A DNA stretch of 14,874 nucleotides from Terfezia claveryi (Eukaryota > Ascomycota > Pezizomycetes > Pezizales > Pezizaceae), in NCBI GenBank assembly GCA_015179025.1, contig WHUX01000658.1:1-14874 (forward strand), in the 5' to 3' direction. Under the pieces are notes generated by a model. The model worked only from the letters and a program-made list of their open reading frames with translations. It had not been told where the DNA came from and searched no databases. Shown here piece by piece: positions 1 to 10,400 of this stretch. A program made the position numbers and the translations under genes. Within the stretch, counting starts at the first letter, position 1. Every line of letters starts with the position of its first letter.

Positions 1-1
1 T

Positions 2-2380
2 GGTGCCCCTTACGTTGCTGGTGCCGCAACAACGGCCGCAGCGTTTGGGTACGGAAAGAACGACGACGGGGATCCCCGCTCGGGAGGGCAGGTAGCCAGA
101 GATGAGCAGATGATGCTTTTGACAAAGAAGATGATTGAGATCCGGAGTATCCTACAGAAGGTTGGTCAGAGTGGGACTTTGACATTGCCATCAATTGTAG
201 TCATTGGATCCCAAAGCTCCGGAAAGAGCTCGGTATTGGAAGCAGTCGTGGGACATGAATTTTTGCCAAAAGGATCCAACATGGTCACCCGCCGTCCGAT
301 TGAGTTGACTTTAATCAATACCCCAGACTCTACTGCCGAATATGGAGAGTTTCCTCAGCTCGGCTTAGGGAGGGTTGCAGATTTCCATCAGATCCAGCGA
401 ACTCTCACCGACTTGAACTTGGCTGTACCAGAGGCCGACTGTGTGTCTGATGATCCAATTCAGCTTAACATTTATTCCCCCAATGTGCCCGATTTGTCGC
501 TCATCGATCTGCCTGGGTACATTCAAATTGCTGGAAAGGACCAACCTGTGGAACTGAAGGAGAAGATTGCTGCTCTTTGTGACAAATATATCCAGGCGCC
601 CAACGTCATTTTGGCCATTTCCGCTGCAGATGTCGATCTTGCCAATTCAACGGCACTTAGGGCCAGTCGTCGTGTTGACCCCCGCGGTGAGAGGACTATC
701 GGAGTCATTACCAAGATGGACCTCGTTAAGCCTAGCCGAGCTTTGGAGATGCTCACCGACAAGAACTACCCTTTAAGATTGGGCTATGTTGGTGTCATCT
801 GTCGAACGCCTCAGACGGGGCTCTTTACACGAAATGTCAACATTAGCAGCGCCATTTCTAAGAACGAGCATACTTACTTCAGTCAATATCCACAATTCGC
901 TCCTGACAGCGGAGCCCATGTTGGGACACAGCATCTGAAGAAGACGTTGATGGCGGTTTTGGAGCACACCATGGCTCAAAGCCTACAAGGAACCTCAGAT
1001 GCCATCCACCAGGAGCTAGAAGAAGCAACCTATGAATTCAAAGTACAGTACAACGACAGGTCCTTGACCGCGGAAACCTACCTTGCTGAGTCCCTTGATG
1101 CTTTCAAGCACTCCTTCAAGGAGTTCACTGAGAAATTTGGTCGCCCGCAAGTCCGACAGCTTCTGAAGAGTGAACTTGAGCAACGCGTCCTGGATCTTCT
1201 TGCTCAGAGGTATTGGAACAAGCCAGTTCACGACCTCTCCCCAATTCGCTCCGACGAAAGGGCTCTATCTACTCTTCCTTCTGCAGAGCCAGACAGTCTA
1301 TACTGGCAAAGAAAACTCGACGCCTCTACATCGTCTTTGACAAAGATGGGTTTGGGACGCTTGGCCACTAACGTTGTAGCTAATGCCCTTTCTCAGCATC
1401 TAGAACAACTGGTTGACGACTCCACATTTAAGGCACACCCCTTCGCCAAGCAGGCCATCCAAGAGGCAGCAAACCAGATTTTGAACGAGAGGTTTTACTC
1501 CACATCAGACCAGGTTGAGAACTGCATCAAGCCATACAAGTTTGAGATCGACATTGATGATAGAGAGTGGCAGACCTCAAGAGAAAATTCTGGAAAATTG
1601 CTTAAGGAGGAGCTCAAGATCTGTGAAGAAAGCGTGAGGGAGTTGAAAAACCAAGTCGGCGGAAAGAAGTTGGGGCAAGTCATGCAGTTTGTCGACAAGG
1701 TTAGGAACTGCGTCGCAAAGCGAGGAGGCTAAAGTGGCTATGAGCAGGAAGGAACGGAAGCATTTGGATTCAGTCAGGCTTTGCTGGCAGAAAGGTGAGT
1801 GCTCAATTACTAAATCTCAGCTCCGTATGGCTAACTCAGCGTAACTATAATAGGGGCGAGAAGGAGTCTTCCTCCGTGACCGAGCCGATCTCATCAAGAT
1901 GCGTTTGATGGCAATCAAGAGCAAGCAATGCAACAGCAAGGACAATAAATACTATTGCCCTGAAATCTTCCTTGATGTCGTCGCGGAGAAGCTGACGGGA
2001 ACTGCTGTCCTCTTCCTCAACGTCGAACTTCTCTCCGAATTCTACTATAACGTATGTTTCTTCCAGGTTACCCATCTTCGGGATTCATTCTATATACTAA
2101 CCTAACTACACTACAGTTCCCCCGCGAACTCGACAGCCGCCTCGGCCGAAACCTCACCCCAGCTCAAATCGAGGCATTCGCCCGCGAAGACCCCAAGATT
2201 AGGAAACACATTGATTTACAAAAGCGCAAACAGCTTCTGGAACTTGCACTACAGAAGATGGATAGCTTAATGGCGTTGGAGAAGGCGAAGAAGCATGATT
2301 CTTCTGGAGCAACAGGAGTTAGCGGCGGGCCTAGTGGGGATGCGGGGTTGGGCAGAGGGCGGGGAAGGTGGTTTTTCTAG
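2..2380 (+). CDS. mgm1: Mgm1/OPA1-family mitochondrial dynamin-like GTPase (5' partial, spliced)
   Basis: This gene encodes the large dynamin-related GTPase that fuses mitochondrial inner membranes and shapes cristae. The frame is open from base 2, so the N-terminus (mitochondrial targeting signal, membrane anchor) lies upstream. Visible GTPase motifs are the P-loop GSQSSGKS (206-229), TRRP switch (287-298), DLPG (506-517) and TKMD (710-721). The stalk and C-terminal assembly region follow, including YYCPEIFLDVVAEKLT and FPRELDSRLGRNLT. Proposed exons are 2-1699, 1748-1794, 1854-2051 and 2117-2380, with a TAG stop. The last intron (2052-2116, GTATGT...CTAAC...CAG) is clean and phase 0. An in-frame TAA at 1730 falls in the proposed 48-nt intron. 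The 1794/1854 junction is out of phase by one base (see findings). Family identity is very secure; the exon model between 1700 and 1853 is not. Confidence 0.93.
1700..1747 (+). other. Proposed 48-nt intron in mgm1 containing an in-frame TAA
   Basis: The segment starts AAG|GTTAGG, has a GGCTAA branch-like site near 1727-1732 and ends GAGCAG|GAA. Its length is a multiple of three and both flanking exons are in the same frame (codon starts at 1697 and 1748). Removing it deletes the in-frame TAA at 1730-1732 and joins QVMQFVDK to EGTEAFGFSQALLAE, which resembles the order in other fungal Mgm1 proteins. Splicing is inferred from sequence only. The alternatives are a nonsense mutation, or a larger 1700-1853 intron. 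Confidence 0.55.
1795..1853 (+). other. mgm1 intron with strong signals but a phase mismatch
   Basis: The donor GTGAGT (1795-1800), branch-like GGCTAAC (1829-1835) and acceptor ATAATAG (1847-1853) are all good. The upstream exon ends two bases into a codon, whereas the downstream conserved reading (GREGVFLRDRADLIKMR) begins exactly at 1854 in phase 0. Direct joining would therefore shift frame and stop soon after. The intron is likely real, but the exon sequence beside it appears one base short or two bases long. Confidence 0.6.
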
Positions 2381-2965
2381 AGTACCCAGAGGAATGATGT
2401 TGTGTTGATATGATATGACGGTTTATGATGGGTGATTGGCGTTAGATTATATTTGGTATTCTTATTTCCCCTTTGGCTTCTTTCTTGATAACTTTTTTCT
2501 TATCTTTTTTCTCCGAACGGCGGTCTTATTTGTTTACCTGTGATAATGTTTGCATGCATTGGGCTTTTCGCATTTGAATTACATAGAGTATATGATATAG
2601 GACATATGTTATACTCAAGAGTCTTAGGCATGTCACTACCTGGTTGTTTATATTGGCACATTTTCCGTTTCCTTAATTAATTAATTTGTACGCAGGATTT
2701 CCATAAAAAAAAATAAACCACATACCAAAAAAACGGTATAGACGCGATTGAAATCGTACAACAAGGCCAAGCCCTAGCAGCATTCAAGGGGACGTTTATC
2801 ACCTTTATGCGCCCAAGTCATTGAGACTTCGGTTTCACCTGTCTGGAATTTTCTTAAGACAGTATCACTGGCCTGTAGAAGCTCGACCCAGGGGCCTCAG
2901 AGGAAGGAGCAGGCATTGCAATAGCCAACCATGCTTCAAAACAAGCCCAGCTATAAGAATGCCGT
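2381..2965. other. Convergent intergenic region between mgm1 and csl4
   Basis: This gap lies between two genes transcribed toward each other, so it should contain both 3' untranslated regions and polyadenylation sites. It is AT-rich, with T-runs around 2490-2512 and an A-rich AAATAAA stretch near 2705-2716 that could serve either gene. No coding sequence or structured RNA was recognised. Confidence 0.6.
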
Positions 2966-3704
2966 TCATATCGGCTTCGCGACCTTCCTCTCCTCCACAA
3001 TTCCCGTCCTTGAACAAATCATCTCCTTCCACGACTTGGGGTATAGCAAGTCACCAGAGTCTATTCCGCCGCCACCACATTAGCCTCAGAACCCTCATCC
3101 TCATAACTCATAACTCTTCCTAAGAAGGAGGGCTTACCAGTCCTAGCCACTACAACCCCCAACTCGTTTCGCCCCGTGCTTAGATAGTAGTTACTCTGAT
3201 CTCCCAAACTAATCACTGCAGCACGGACAATATCCCCCGGTTTAAAGCTCGACGCAATCCGGACTTTATCCTTCTCTGTTGCACGAACATCCTGCACTCT
3301 GATTACTCCCGGGAATGTATCCCCCGTTGGAATTGATGTTGATGTAGCTGCTGCCACGGCCCCATCCACCATCACCACCGTACCCTTCGGAGGCACAACG
3401 TCAAGAGCAAAGATGGAGACGTTAGCTTGTCGGGGGTTAGTACGAGTCCACACGGCATAGGACTGTGCTGCCGACTTGCGGGAGAAGGTTGCCGGGTTGA
3501 TGATTGTTGCTGGTTGGTGGTGTCCTGGGGGGAGGAGAGGAGGAGAGGGTTGGGGGGGTAGTGGTGGGGCTGATGTGGATTCGGCCGACGATATTTGCGC
3601 TGAGCTGCCCATCCTTGCGGATGTGAATGCCAGTGCCAGGAATAAATTCTGCTGTGGTACCGAGGGTTGCCGGGGACGGCGATGCCGCTAGTGGGGAGGG
3701 GCAT
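2966..3704 (-). CDS. csl4: Exosome complex cap subunit Csl4 (EXOSC1), with two apparent frame changes
   Basis: Csl4 is an S1-domain cap protein of the nuclear and cytoplasmic RNA exosome, which processes and degrades RNA 3'->5'. Exon 1 (3704-3138) starts MPLPTSGIAVPG, matching the PG-containing N-terminus of the family. It continues with an N-domain (GTTAEFIPGTGIHIRKDG), a Pro/Ser/Thr linker and the S1 domain. The hallmark RATEKDKVRIASSFKPGDIV is nearly identical to the human motif. An intron at 3137-3061 (77 nt, GTAAGC...TAG) leads to exon 2 (3060-2966), encoding DSGDLLYPKSWKEM and ending RKVAKPI-stop. The reading frame changes twice inside exon 1, near 3662-3668 and near 3448. Counting each as one extra base gives a product of about 219 residues, close to the family's size. 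The identity is very secure. Whether the locus is functional depends on whether the frame changes are real. Confidence 0.88.
3061..3137 (-). other. csl4 3' intron (77 nt)
   Basis: On the - strand the donor ACTG|GTAAGC lies at 3138/3137 and the acceptor GAATAG|ACT at 3061/3060, phase 1. Reading through it gives a non-conserved tail ending at a TAG at the acceptor. Splicing it restores the conserved Csl4 C-terminus, so the intron is well supported by homology. Confidence 0.85.
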
Positions 3705-4037
3705 TGGGCGGGGTTAGTTGGTCGTTGTTGGTGGCTGTGGGGCCCTGATTTGGAGTTGAAGCATGAAATCCTTTAATTATTATTATTATTTACTCTTGCC
3801 AGTCGGCAAGTTCCGAGTACAAAGAGGGAATACAGTCTTGGCGACAGAGGGTAACAGAGTCGTACCTATAACAAATTGGATTCAGAGCTTAGTATTATCT
3901 GCTCTGCTCCACTCGCTCAGATCCGCTACATCTACCTGCGCTGCCTAGCATTCTTCTCACAAGGAATATTCTATTACAGCTATCTCCATATGACCTTATA
4001 TTTATAAGGGTTTTTATTGGCATAATGCGAATAGTAC
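3705..4037. other. csl4 upstream region
   Basis: This stretch should contain the csl4 promoter and 5' leader. An (ATT)n microsatellite of about five units lies near 3774-3791. An ACTAAC-like site and a pyrimidine-rich run ending CACTAG lie just around the start codon (3690-3717), so an additional 5' intron is conceivable. No coding sequence was recognised. Confidence 0.45.
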
Positions 4038-5320
4038 TACAGTACCGTGGTGTCAAACTCGTATGGACGAAACAAAAAAGTCAGGCGAACATTTGGAGGT
4101 ACGTACTGGTACCGCTACTATGTACTGTACTGTACATATGGATCAATGACTCTAATCTCAGTTGGCACGATATTTTTTCCAGGCGCATTTCAACACAGCT
4201 TTGAGAAGTATCCAAGTCCACTAATTCCCCAACTCATACCCCATATCGGACCAAAGCAATCTCTACCCAAATTAAGGTCTGGTGATTGAGGAGGTCATGA
4301 AAGAGAATTCAACAGCACCATTGCGCTCACGGCATGCTGCTTTTGCATATCTCTGATGTTCCTGGAGCACCATCCTCAACAACCCATTGCCCACCTATTC
4401 TATGTACATGTAAGTGAATATCAATTTATATTTTGGAACAAAACTATACATACTACCCATACTTCTCACACATCCAATGCCAATATAGAATTAGAAGCGG
4501 ATCGAGTATATGTGTGGTTGTATTTTCTCTGAATCCATTTTTGGCCCCTACTACTTGAACAACAAAATACAATTCCATCTCTGCCCTGTTCCATAGAATG
4601 CACTCCATACCATTACACTTTGCTTGCCAGAAACCCCACTCCATACCTCATCAACACAATCTTCATGGGACTCTTCTTCCGGTAGCCTGATTACCATCGG
4701 ACGATGCCCAAACCCCACAGTATTATGTATAGACCCATCAGTCCATATGCATCGTGACCACTCTCCATATCTCACTCTTTCCTTTCCTCACACCAAGCAA
4801 CTCATTTAGCTAGATTTACCTTTCTAATACCCCACTTCTTTGTAGGCTTTCGTTGTGATAGCCATTGCATGCATAACTCCCTTATAGTATTAGCAAAACA
4901 TGAGTGCCCCATTTCCTCCCATACCCCTTCCCAAGAAACCCCGCCTAGTATTGTGATTTCTAGTCACAAATTTTAACTAATCGAGCTTTCTCTTCTTCTG
5001 TGAATATCATTGGTCGTCCCTTTCATTTTTCGATTAGATTGTGTACCCTAGGAAATAAATCAGTTGTAAACCAGCACCAACCTCAATTTGAACTCCTGAA
5101 TAATTTACCTAATACTTTTTACCCGGCTATTTATTTTTTAGACAGGCCCTATAGTCTATATTGACTACACCTCCAATTTCTTTTCCAGCTCATCTTTGCC
5201 TTATCTCGCTCAATGTGCAGTAATTCAATTCTCTCATCTCGAGTAGTAGTCTCTTTATTCTTGACCACTGCAAAAATGAGATAGATCGTCTTCCATTGGT
5301 TTCATATTCACAGTATGGTA
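4038..5320 (-). mobile_element. Degenerate Tc1/mariner-type DNA transposon (candidate full extent)
   Basis: A broken Tc1-like transposase (4130-5020) sits inside a ~1.28 kb interval, the usual size of such elements. The interval is bounded by TACAGTACCGTGGTGTCAAA at 4038 and, in opposite orientation, a much weaker match ending CACAGTATGGTA near 5287-5320. The transposase is certain; the terminal inverted repeats are tentative because the right one has many mismatches and no clear TA duplication was verified. Confidence 0.45.
4130..5020 (-). pseudogene. Tc1/mariner transposase relic
   Basis: Conserved fungal Tc1-like segments appear in the right order on the - strand but in different frames. 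They are GRPMIFTEEEKARLV (from ~5019), then the first catalytic region WSRCIWTD with GFGHRP, VIRLPEEE and SVMVW (about 4775-4590). ILDPLLILYWHWMCEKYG follows (~4510-4450), then the second catalytic Asp in VEDGAPG (4380-4360) and the third in QSPDLNL (~4290-4270). A LESLIH-like tail lies near 4140. In-frame stops follow KICD and CEKYG, and the spacing between the second and third Asp is not a multiple of three. The copy cannot make an active transposase. It is an old, non-autonomous remnant. Confidence 0.85.
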
Positions 5321-5596
5321 TCCGTATTGGACCCACTTCTAAAGAGAGCGTGAACATAATATTCAGTCCTTAGAGTTATTACAGGTATCGGCCAGTGGGT
5401 CAAATTTTTGATAGCTTCAAGGTTTACTCCCCGCATGCTACAGACCGCCACACATATGCAACTTTCCACACACCCGAGTACATGTTATTCTGGCTCGTGC
5501 GGCAAACAAAAGATTACAGTACCTACCTAAGAAACTAATTAGGTTATGTAGTCTCGGAATCAACTGTGAAAAACAGCTGGCGGCCTTGCGCTCGAG
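5021..5596. other. Gene-free stretch beside the transposon relic
   Basis: The first ~300 bases probably belong to the 5' end of the dead Tc1-like element on the - strand, but no conserved transposase motif could be read there. The remainder is AT-rich with no recognisable gene. Confidence 0.4.
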
Positions 5597-5628
5597 TAGT
5601 CTGGTTGGCACAACCTCTCGTAAAGAGG
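5597..5628 (+). repeat. TAGTCTGGTTGGCACAA element, + copy
   Basis: This is an intact copy of the 17-base core, followed by CCTCTCG and a short hairpin (CCTCT 5614-5618 pairing AGAGG 5624-5628). It shares about 24 bases with the copy at 6875, extending past the core through CCTCTCGTA. Confidence 0.75.
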
Positions 5629-6874
5629 AGACAAATCTCAAGTATGCAGAAGAACATAAGGAAATCCCTCGACTAAAATACATATCCTCCGAATATCACT
5701 GACCCCAGATACTATAGGAATAACCATAACCGCCCCATCCATGCATGTCAGTTCACGCTGCCTTCATTTTGCACATGCTGCCTTCATTCTGCAGCCATCG
5801 TCATATGTCCCATGCGTCGCCCATTACATTGTTCCAACACGGCGAGCCCAAGTGGAAACCAAGGGAAACCCCTCCATAATCACGCTCCGTCGCTCGAGTT
5901 TGGTTTCCAATACCGGTACTCTGAGTCCCCCTACCTAGACATGGTAAAACCGTTACCTCACGTGTCTATACCTGGTCTGACTGTTTGCTGAGAGAACCAA
6001 CCTCGTTAGACCCAGAGTACCTTGGAGAGTCATCAGCTAGGTATGTCCATAGGATGACTAGACATAGGCAGCTAATTTCACCACCGTCCTCTGTCGGACT
6101 ACTGCATAGGAGAGAACTAGATGAATATCTGGAAATGAAAGTGAACTGCTCACATTGATAATATAGATGTAATATAAATGGTAAGTAATATAGCTAAAGC
6201 AATAGATAATAATCCGGTAGGGGAAAGGGAAACAAAGAGGAAGAAGGGGGGAAGCAGAAGAAGATATATTTGGGTAGGCAGCAGAATATCGTATCTCCAT
6301 GGTCACTGCGAGATTGAACTGTCGGGATAGGTAGTCTAGACATCACTCAGTCTTGTATAATTAATTATATACTTGATCCAGTAGTTCGATTCTCGCAATC
6401 GAGAGTTCCTTGTGTATTGTTGGACACGGAGCGGAACGGACTCATTCTGTTACTAGTAAGTACATACGTAATCTTTACCAGTTAAACCATGTCAGGTGGG
6501 ATTCGCTACTGTAGATAGAGTTTGGGAATTCTGAGTATCAAGTCGAAACTCTGAAATGATGATCTTCACAATAACACATTCTATGCCCCCTGTTGCTACC
6601 TGTGCAGCACCCATCACACAATTGGTACTCTCACATGACAGCATATCCGTATATGCATGCAGGAAAATTACCAACTACCGTAGCCATTGCGACTAGGCCA
6701 TTGCCCTAAATAGCAGTGATTACTGCTTTAGTTCTAGTGCAGCTCCGCTGGAACACCCAAATGCGGTACAAAGTGCCAGCTGGTGAAACCAGAAAACCAC
6801 ACATTATTATGATGTGAAAGAACATTTGAAGGATACTCCGTACCGGACTCTCTTTTCTCTGGCTGTCTAAACCA
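5629..6874. other. Gene-free intergenic stretch
   Basis: No coding potential was recognised. The short open frames here are low-complexity or unlike any known family. There is a purine-rich tract near 6215-6265 and a 7-bp inverted repeat (AGTCATC at ~6029 with GATGACT at ~6053). Nothing else can be supported. Confidence 0.5.
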
Positions 6875-6905
6875 TAGTCCGGTTGGCACAAGCCTCTCGT
6901 AGAGA
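6875..6905 (+). repeat. TAGTCTGGTTGGCACAA element, + copy
   Basis: This copy reads TAGTCCGGTTGGCACAAG and then CCTCTCGTAGAGA. It differs from the 5597 copy by a T-to-C change and one inserted G. The matching downstream sequence shows that the repeat unit is longer than the 17-base core. Confidence 0.75.
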
Positions 6906-7489
6906 TCTAAACCACTTCAATCTATTCTAACGTCAGGTATAAAGAGAACGTAAATCAATCAGACACAAGAAATAGGATATAGAATCAACCATACTTTTTA
7001 CAGTCGCAGTGGTAATGATTAAGGAAAGAGGTGGGGGCGGGTGTCCGTGTAGAGGCCCTTGTGGCTGCAAGATAATTGGTATAACGACAACCAAGAAAGA
7101 ATCAAGAAAAAACATTATCTTGCTACAAGAATGTAATCTCGGATTAGGAAGAATTAAAAAAGGAGAGGAAACGAAAAGAGACTATCCACCACAAAACAGC
7201 AACTTATATACGCCTGTATAGACCACCCTGATCCCTAAGAGATCCATCTCCTAGAATATTAGGAAGAGGAAGAAACGAAGTAGTGTTCGAGAAACGCACG
7301 AAGGAAATGATTCCCTCCCTTGATAAACTGGTCCGGTGGAGGAAATCCAAAATAGTGTGCTGAGAAAGCGGATATAGAATACAAGACCAATAAAGATTTC
7401 CCCAAGATATATTGGTGGACTGCTGGGAAGTTGAGAGGAAGGTGCAGTGTGATATGAGAAAGTAGAGCAGACGGGAACACTGATACTTG
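6906..7489. other. 3' flank of the ADF-H/PH gene
   Basis: This region lies just downstream of the - strand ADF-H/PH gene and should hold its 3' untranslated region. A 70-residue + strand open frame at 7009-7221 is Gly/Cys-rich at the start and basic afterwards. It resembles no known family and is not called as a gene. Confidence 0.5.
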
Positions 7490-10400
7490 TCAGTGGATAG
7501 ATTTAGACGAAGCAGCTTGAATAACTAAGGGCTGTTAGTAACGTTGATAATTACTTTCTAGGGTCGCTCAATCTCACCTGTGAGGACTTCCTTCTGCTCC
7601 AAGCTATTCTGACAGGCGCACTGCAAGGTTCCACCCTCGTAAAGGTCTAATTGAACACTGAATGGTAATTCTTGCTCGTCAGGGTCAGGGATTCTGACAA
7701 GACAGACATCTGAAGGAAGATGATATTTCCTTGTTCCGGGTCCATTCTCATCATCCGTGATCCCCAGAAACAACCAGCCAGTTGAGTCGACCTTGATACA
7801 TTTTCTTCTCCACAACATGGTATCTGGAAGCTGTACATTGACCCAGCCAGCAAGTAAATTTGTCTTTGGGGCCGCCTTGACTGGTGTCTGTATTACAGTA
7901 GGCGCTGGGGTTGGCTCGCGCACTATCCTAGTGAGTGAAGATATTCTGCGCCGTAAAGACTTCTTCTCGGTCTTTGGAGATCCATTATCCTCCTTCTCTC
8001 TCTCTCGTTCTCTACTCCTTTCCTTCTCCTTCTCTGCCTTCTTTTGCTTCTTCTCCGCACTCTTTTCCTTGTCCTGCCCGAACAAGCTCTTAGGTCGCCC
8101 TCCTGGAGGTGAGGAGTCGACAGGTGATGTAGACCTCGGCGAGGTTGGTGGGCTCATTGGAAGAGGTGGAAGAGTATCCACTTCAATATTTAACTTATGA
8201 AGTAAGTTAGCAGCCTTCTCCCGGAAGGTAGTTTTCTCCTGCACCGATTCTGAGCTCTTTGGTCCCTTGGATATAGAAGTTGTGTCCAGACTTTTTCTAT
8301 TTGAGGCCATTGGAGTAGATGCTTCGCCCTGAACCTCTGGAGGGATCTGAGGAGGAATCTGTAGAGTCACCTCCACATCTGGAGGACTTGTAGCAGCTCG
8401 GGCCAACAGCTGGGCAGCAGTGATCTCATCAGTCTGTACGGCCTTGTCATTTTGCCTAGGTATTTTTGTGGTAACTTGGAAGGGAATCGATTTGTATTCC
8501 GCCGATCTACCACCAGGGCGAAAGTCCGATTTAGGCGGTATGGGGGGCATAACTTGGATTGGCTGTTGATGTACAGTGGAGGGGCTATGTAGAGATTGAC
8601 TAGAAGGAGTGCGTTCCAGTGGTATCGGCGTCGGAGAGTTTGTTTTCGTTGTCTTCTTCTTCACTGTGATAATAGATGGAGGAGTGACGGTCCGAACTTG
8701 AACCGACGGAGAGCGAAGAGGAGCTGCTTCAGCTGGGGCATTTCGATTCAACATTTCAAGTTGTTTGATGCGCTGGAAAACGCTTCCAGATGAAACAGTT
8801 ACTGTTCGTGGGACAGCCACAGAACCTCGATCACGCCTAGCATTAACGCTCAGAAAGGGCGCAGAAACAGATCGAGCTGTCTCTACAACTGGGTCATCGG
8901 ATGTTGGAGGTGGTTCCTTTTCGTTGTGTTTCGTCAGCACAATGGGGGCATCTGACGATTTCACATCCTCAGACTTAGTAGGCATGGAGGATCGCTGAGA
9001 AATGGGATGCGCAGGTACAGATAATGTGGTCACACTGCCTCGGGGGAATTGGGTTGAAACCGGTCGGGATTGAGCAACTGCAATCTCGACTGACATCACG
9101 GAGCAAGCGTCACTGTCATTCTCATTATCGCTTCCCCGTACCTTAGCATTTTCAACTTCCTGCTCTGCTGCCTTCTCGTCCGCTTCTCCCTGCCGAACCA
9201 CCAAGACAACCGCACCCCCTTCCTGCTCCGAATGCTTCGCGTCCAGTTCCCCTATACCATCCGTCCTCGAAAATCCTCCTCCGATGGCTACATTTGTATC
9301 GAAATTTACTTCTGGTGAATTATCTCCCTCCTGTTTCATGGTGTTTTTGCGTAGCTGAAGAGCTCGCATCAACCGTAGTTTCTCTGGAGTAAGTGCAGGA
9401 GGGCCAGAAGGCGCGTGAGGTCCGAGCGTACCTAAGACTTCAGGGGCAGGCTCTGAGAACTTTTCTCCAGTAAGGCCGGCGGAAGATTCGACAGAAGGAG
9501 AAGGAACAGCGGGGCCGCTCGCTGTGTCGGACGTGACGGAATTTGCTCTATCCTTTGCTTTCCGTACATGCACGGATTTTGGGACTGAGGCAACTGGTCG
9601 CAAGTCTTCTTGACTGCCCCCCGACCCAGAATTGTTAGAATTTGCGCTGTGGGGGCGCTTGAGTGTGTCCACCGACAACCTTGGAGCCAATTTAACTTTA
9701 GGGGTATATAGGCTTCCATATAAGTCTGTGATTGGAGGACGGGTGTTATCCGAACAGGAAGAGCCTCTTCTTTGATTCAGTGTACCGGTGGACAAACCGA
9801 GAGATGAAGGGCGCTGGTAGGTTGCCTCCTGAATATGTACGCCCCCCTGTCCTAGGCTAGAGCTGGAAAGGGGCCGATCGGTGAAGCCAATCACAGGGTC
9901 GTGTGTTGTGACCACCACGGTCGGTCCTAGTATAGCGCTCTCCTTTTTTGAAACCTCCACAACAGTGAACTTTTGAATATCGAATTTCTCTACCTCTTCT
10001 GCAATGTCGGTTAGCCGCCGGCTTCGGAGCGAACTCGTTGAAGAGGATATAGACGCAGTTGCAGAGTGAGTCGAACAAGCCGAAGTCAGAGCAGAATCTG
10101 TCAGGTCTCCTGCAGCCGTTACTGAAACAATCACATCATGGGGCGAAAATCGTTCTCCAAGCAACTGCAGGTGCACCTGGGATCGAGCTTTTGACCGTCA
10201 GTAAAGTAACGATTTATTTCAGCTCAGAAACTTGAAGCCCACCTTTCAGAACCCGGGAAGTGGCCTCGGGCACATAGTGAACGATAATGCTTCTCCTTCG
10301 GTGTCGAATGAACCCATATAATGGTGAATCGTCAGGTTCTTCCGTTATTCGTTCTCGCATCTCTGTAGCCCCATTTGTACCTTTGGCCAGCAGCTCAACT

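Noticed and set aside
1727..1735. Programmed stop-codon readthrough at the mgm1 TAA
   Set aside because: The context is TAA followed by AGT, not a known readthrough signal such as TGA-CTA, and splice-like borders surround it.
3372..3704. Separate 110-residue - strand protein starting MPLPTSGIAVPG
   Set aside because: Only its first dozen residues are conserved; the rest is the wrong frame of csl4 after the first frame change.
5597..5630. tRNA-derived SINE: TAGTCTGGTTGG resembles an A-box and is followed by a small hairpin
   Set aside because: No B-box or poly-A/T tail is found at a suitable distance in any copy, and head-to-head copies fit an inverted-repeat element better.
6384..6405. tRNA-like GTTCGATTCTC (B-box resemblance) with a nearby short inverted repeat
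   Set aside because: No matching acceptor stem, D-arm or anticodon arm could be placed around it.
7009..7221. 70-codon Gly/Cys-rich open frame on the + strand
   Set aside because: Low-complexity composition, no family resemblance, and it lies in the 3' flank of an oppositely oriented gene.
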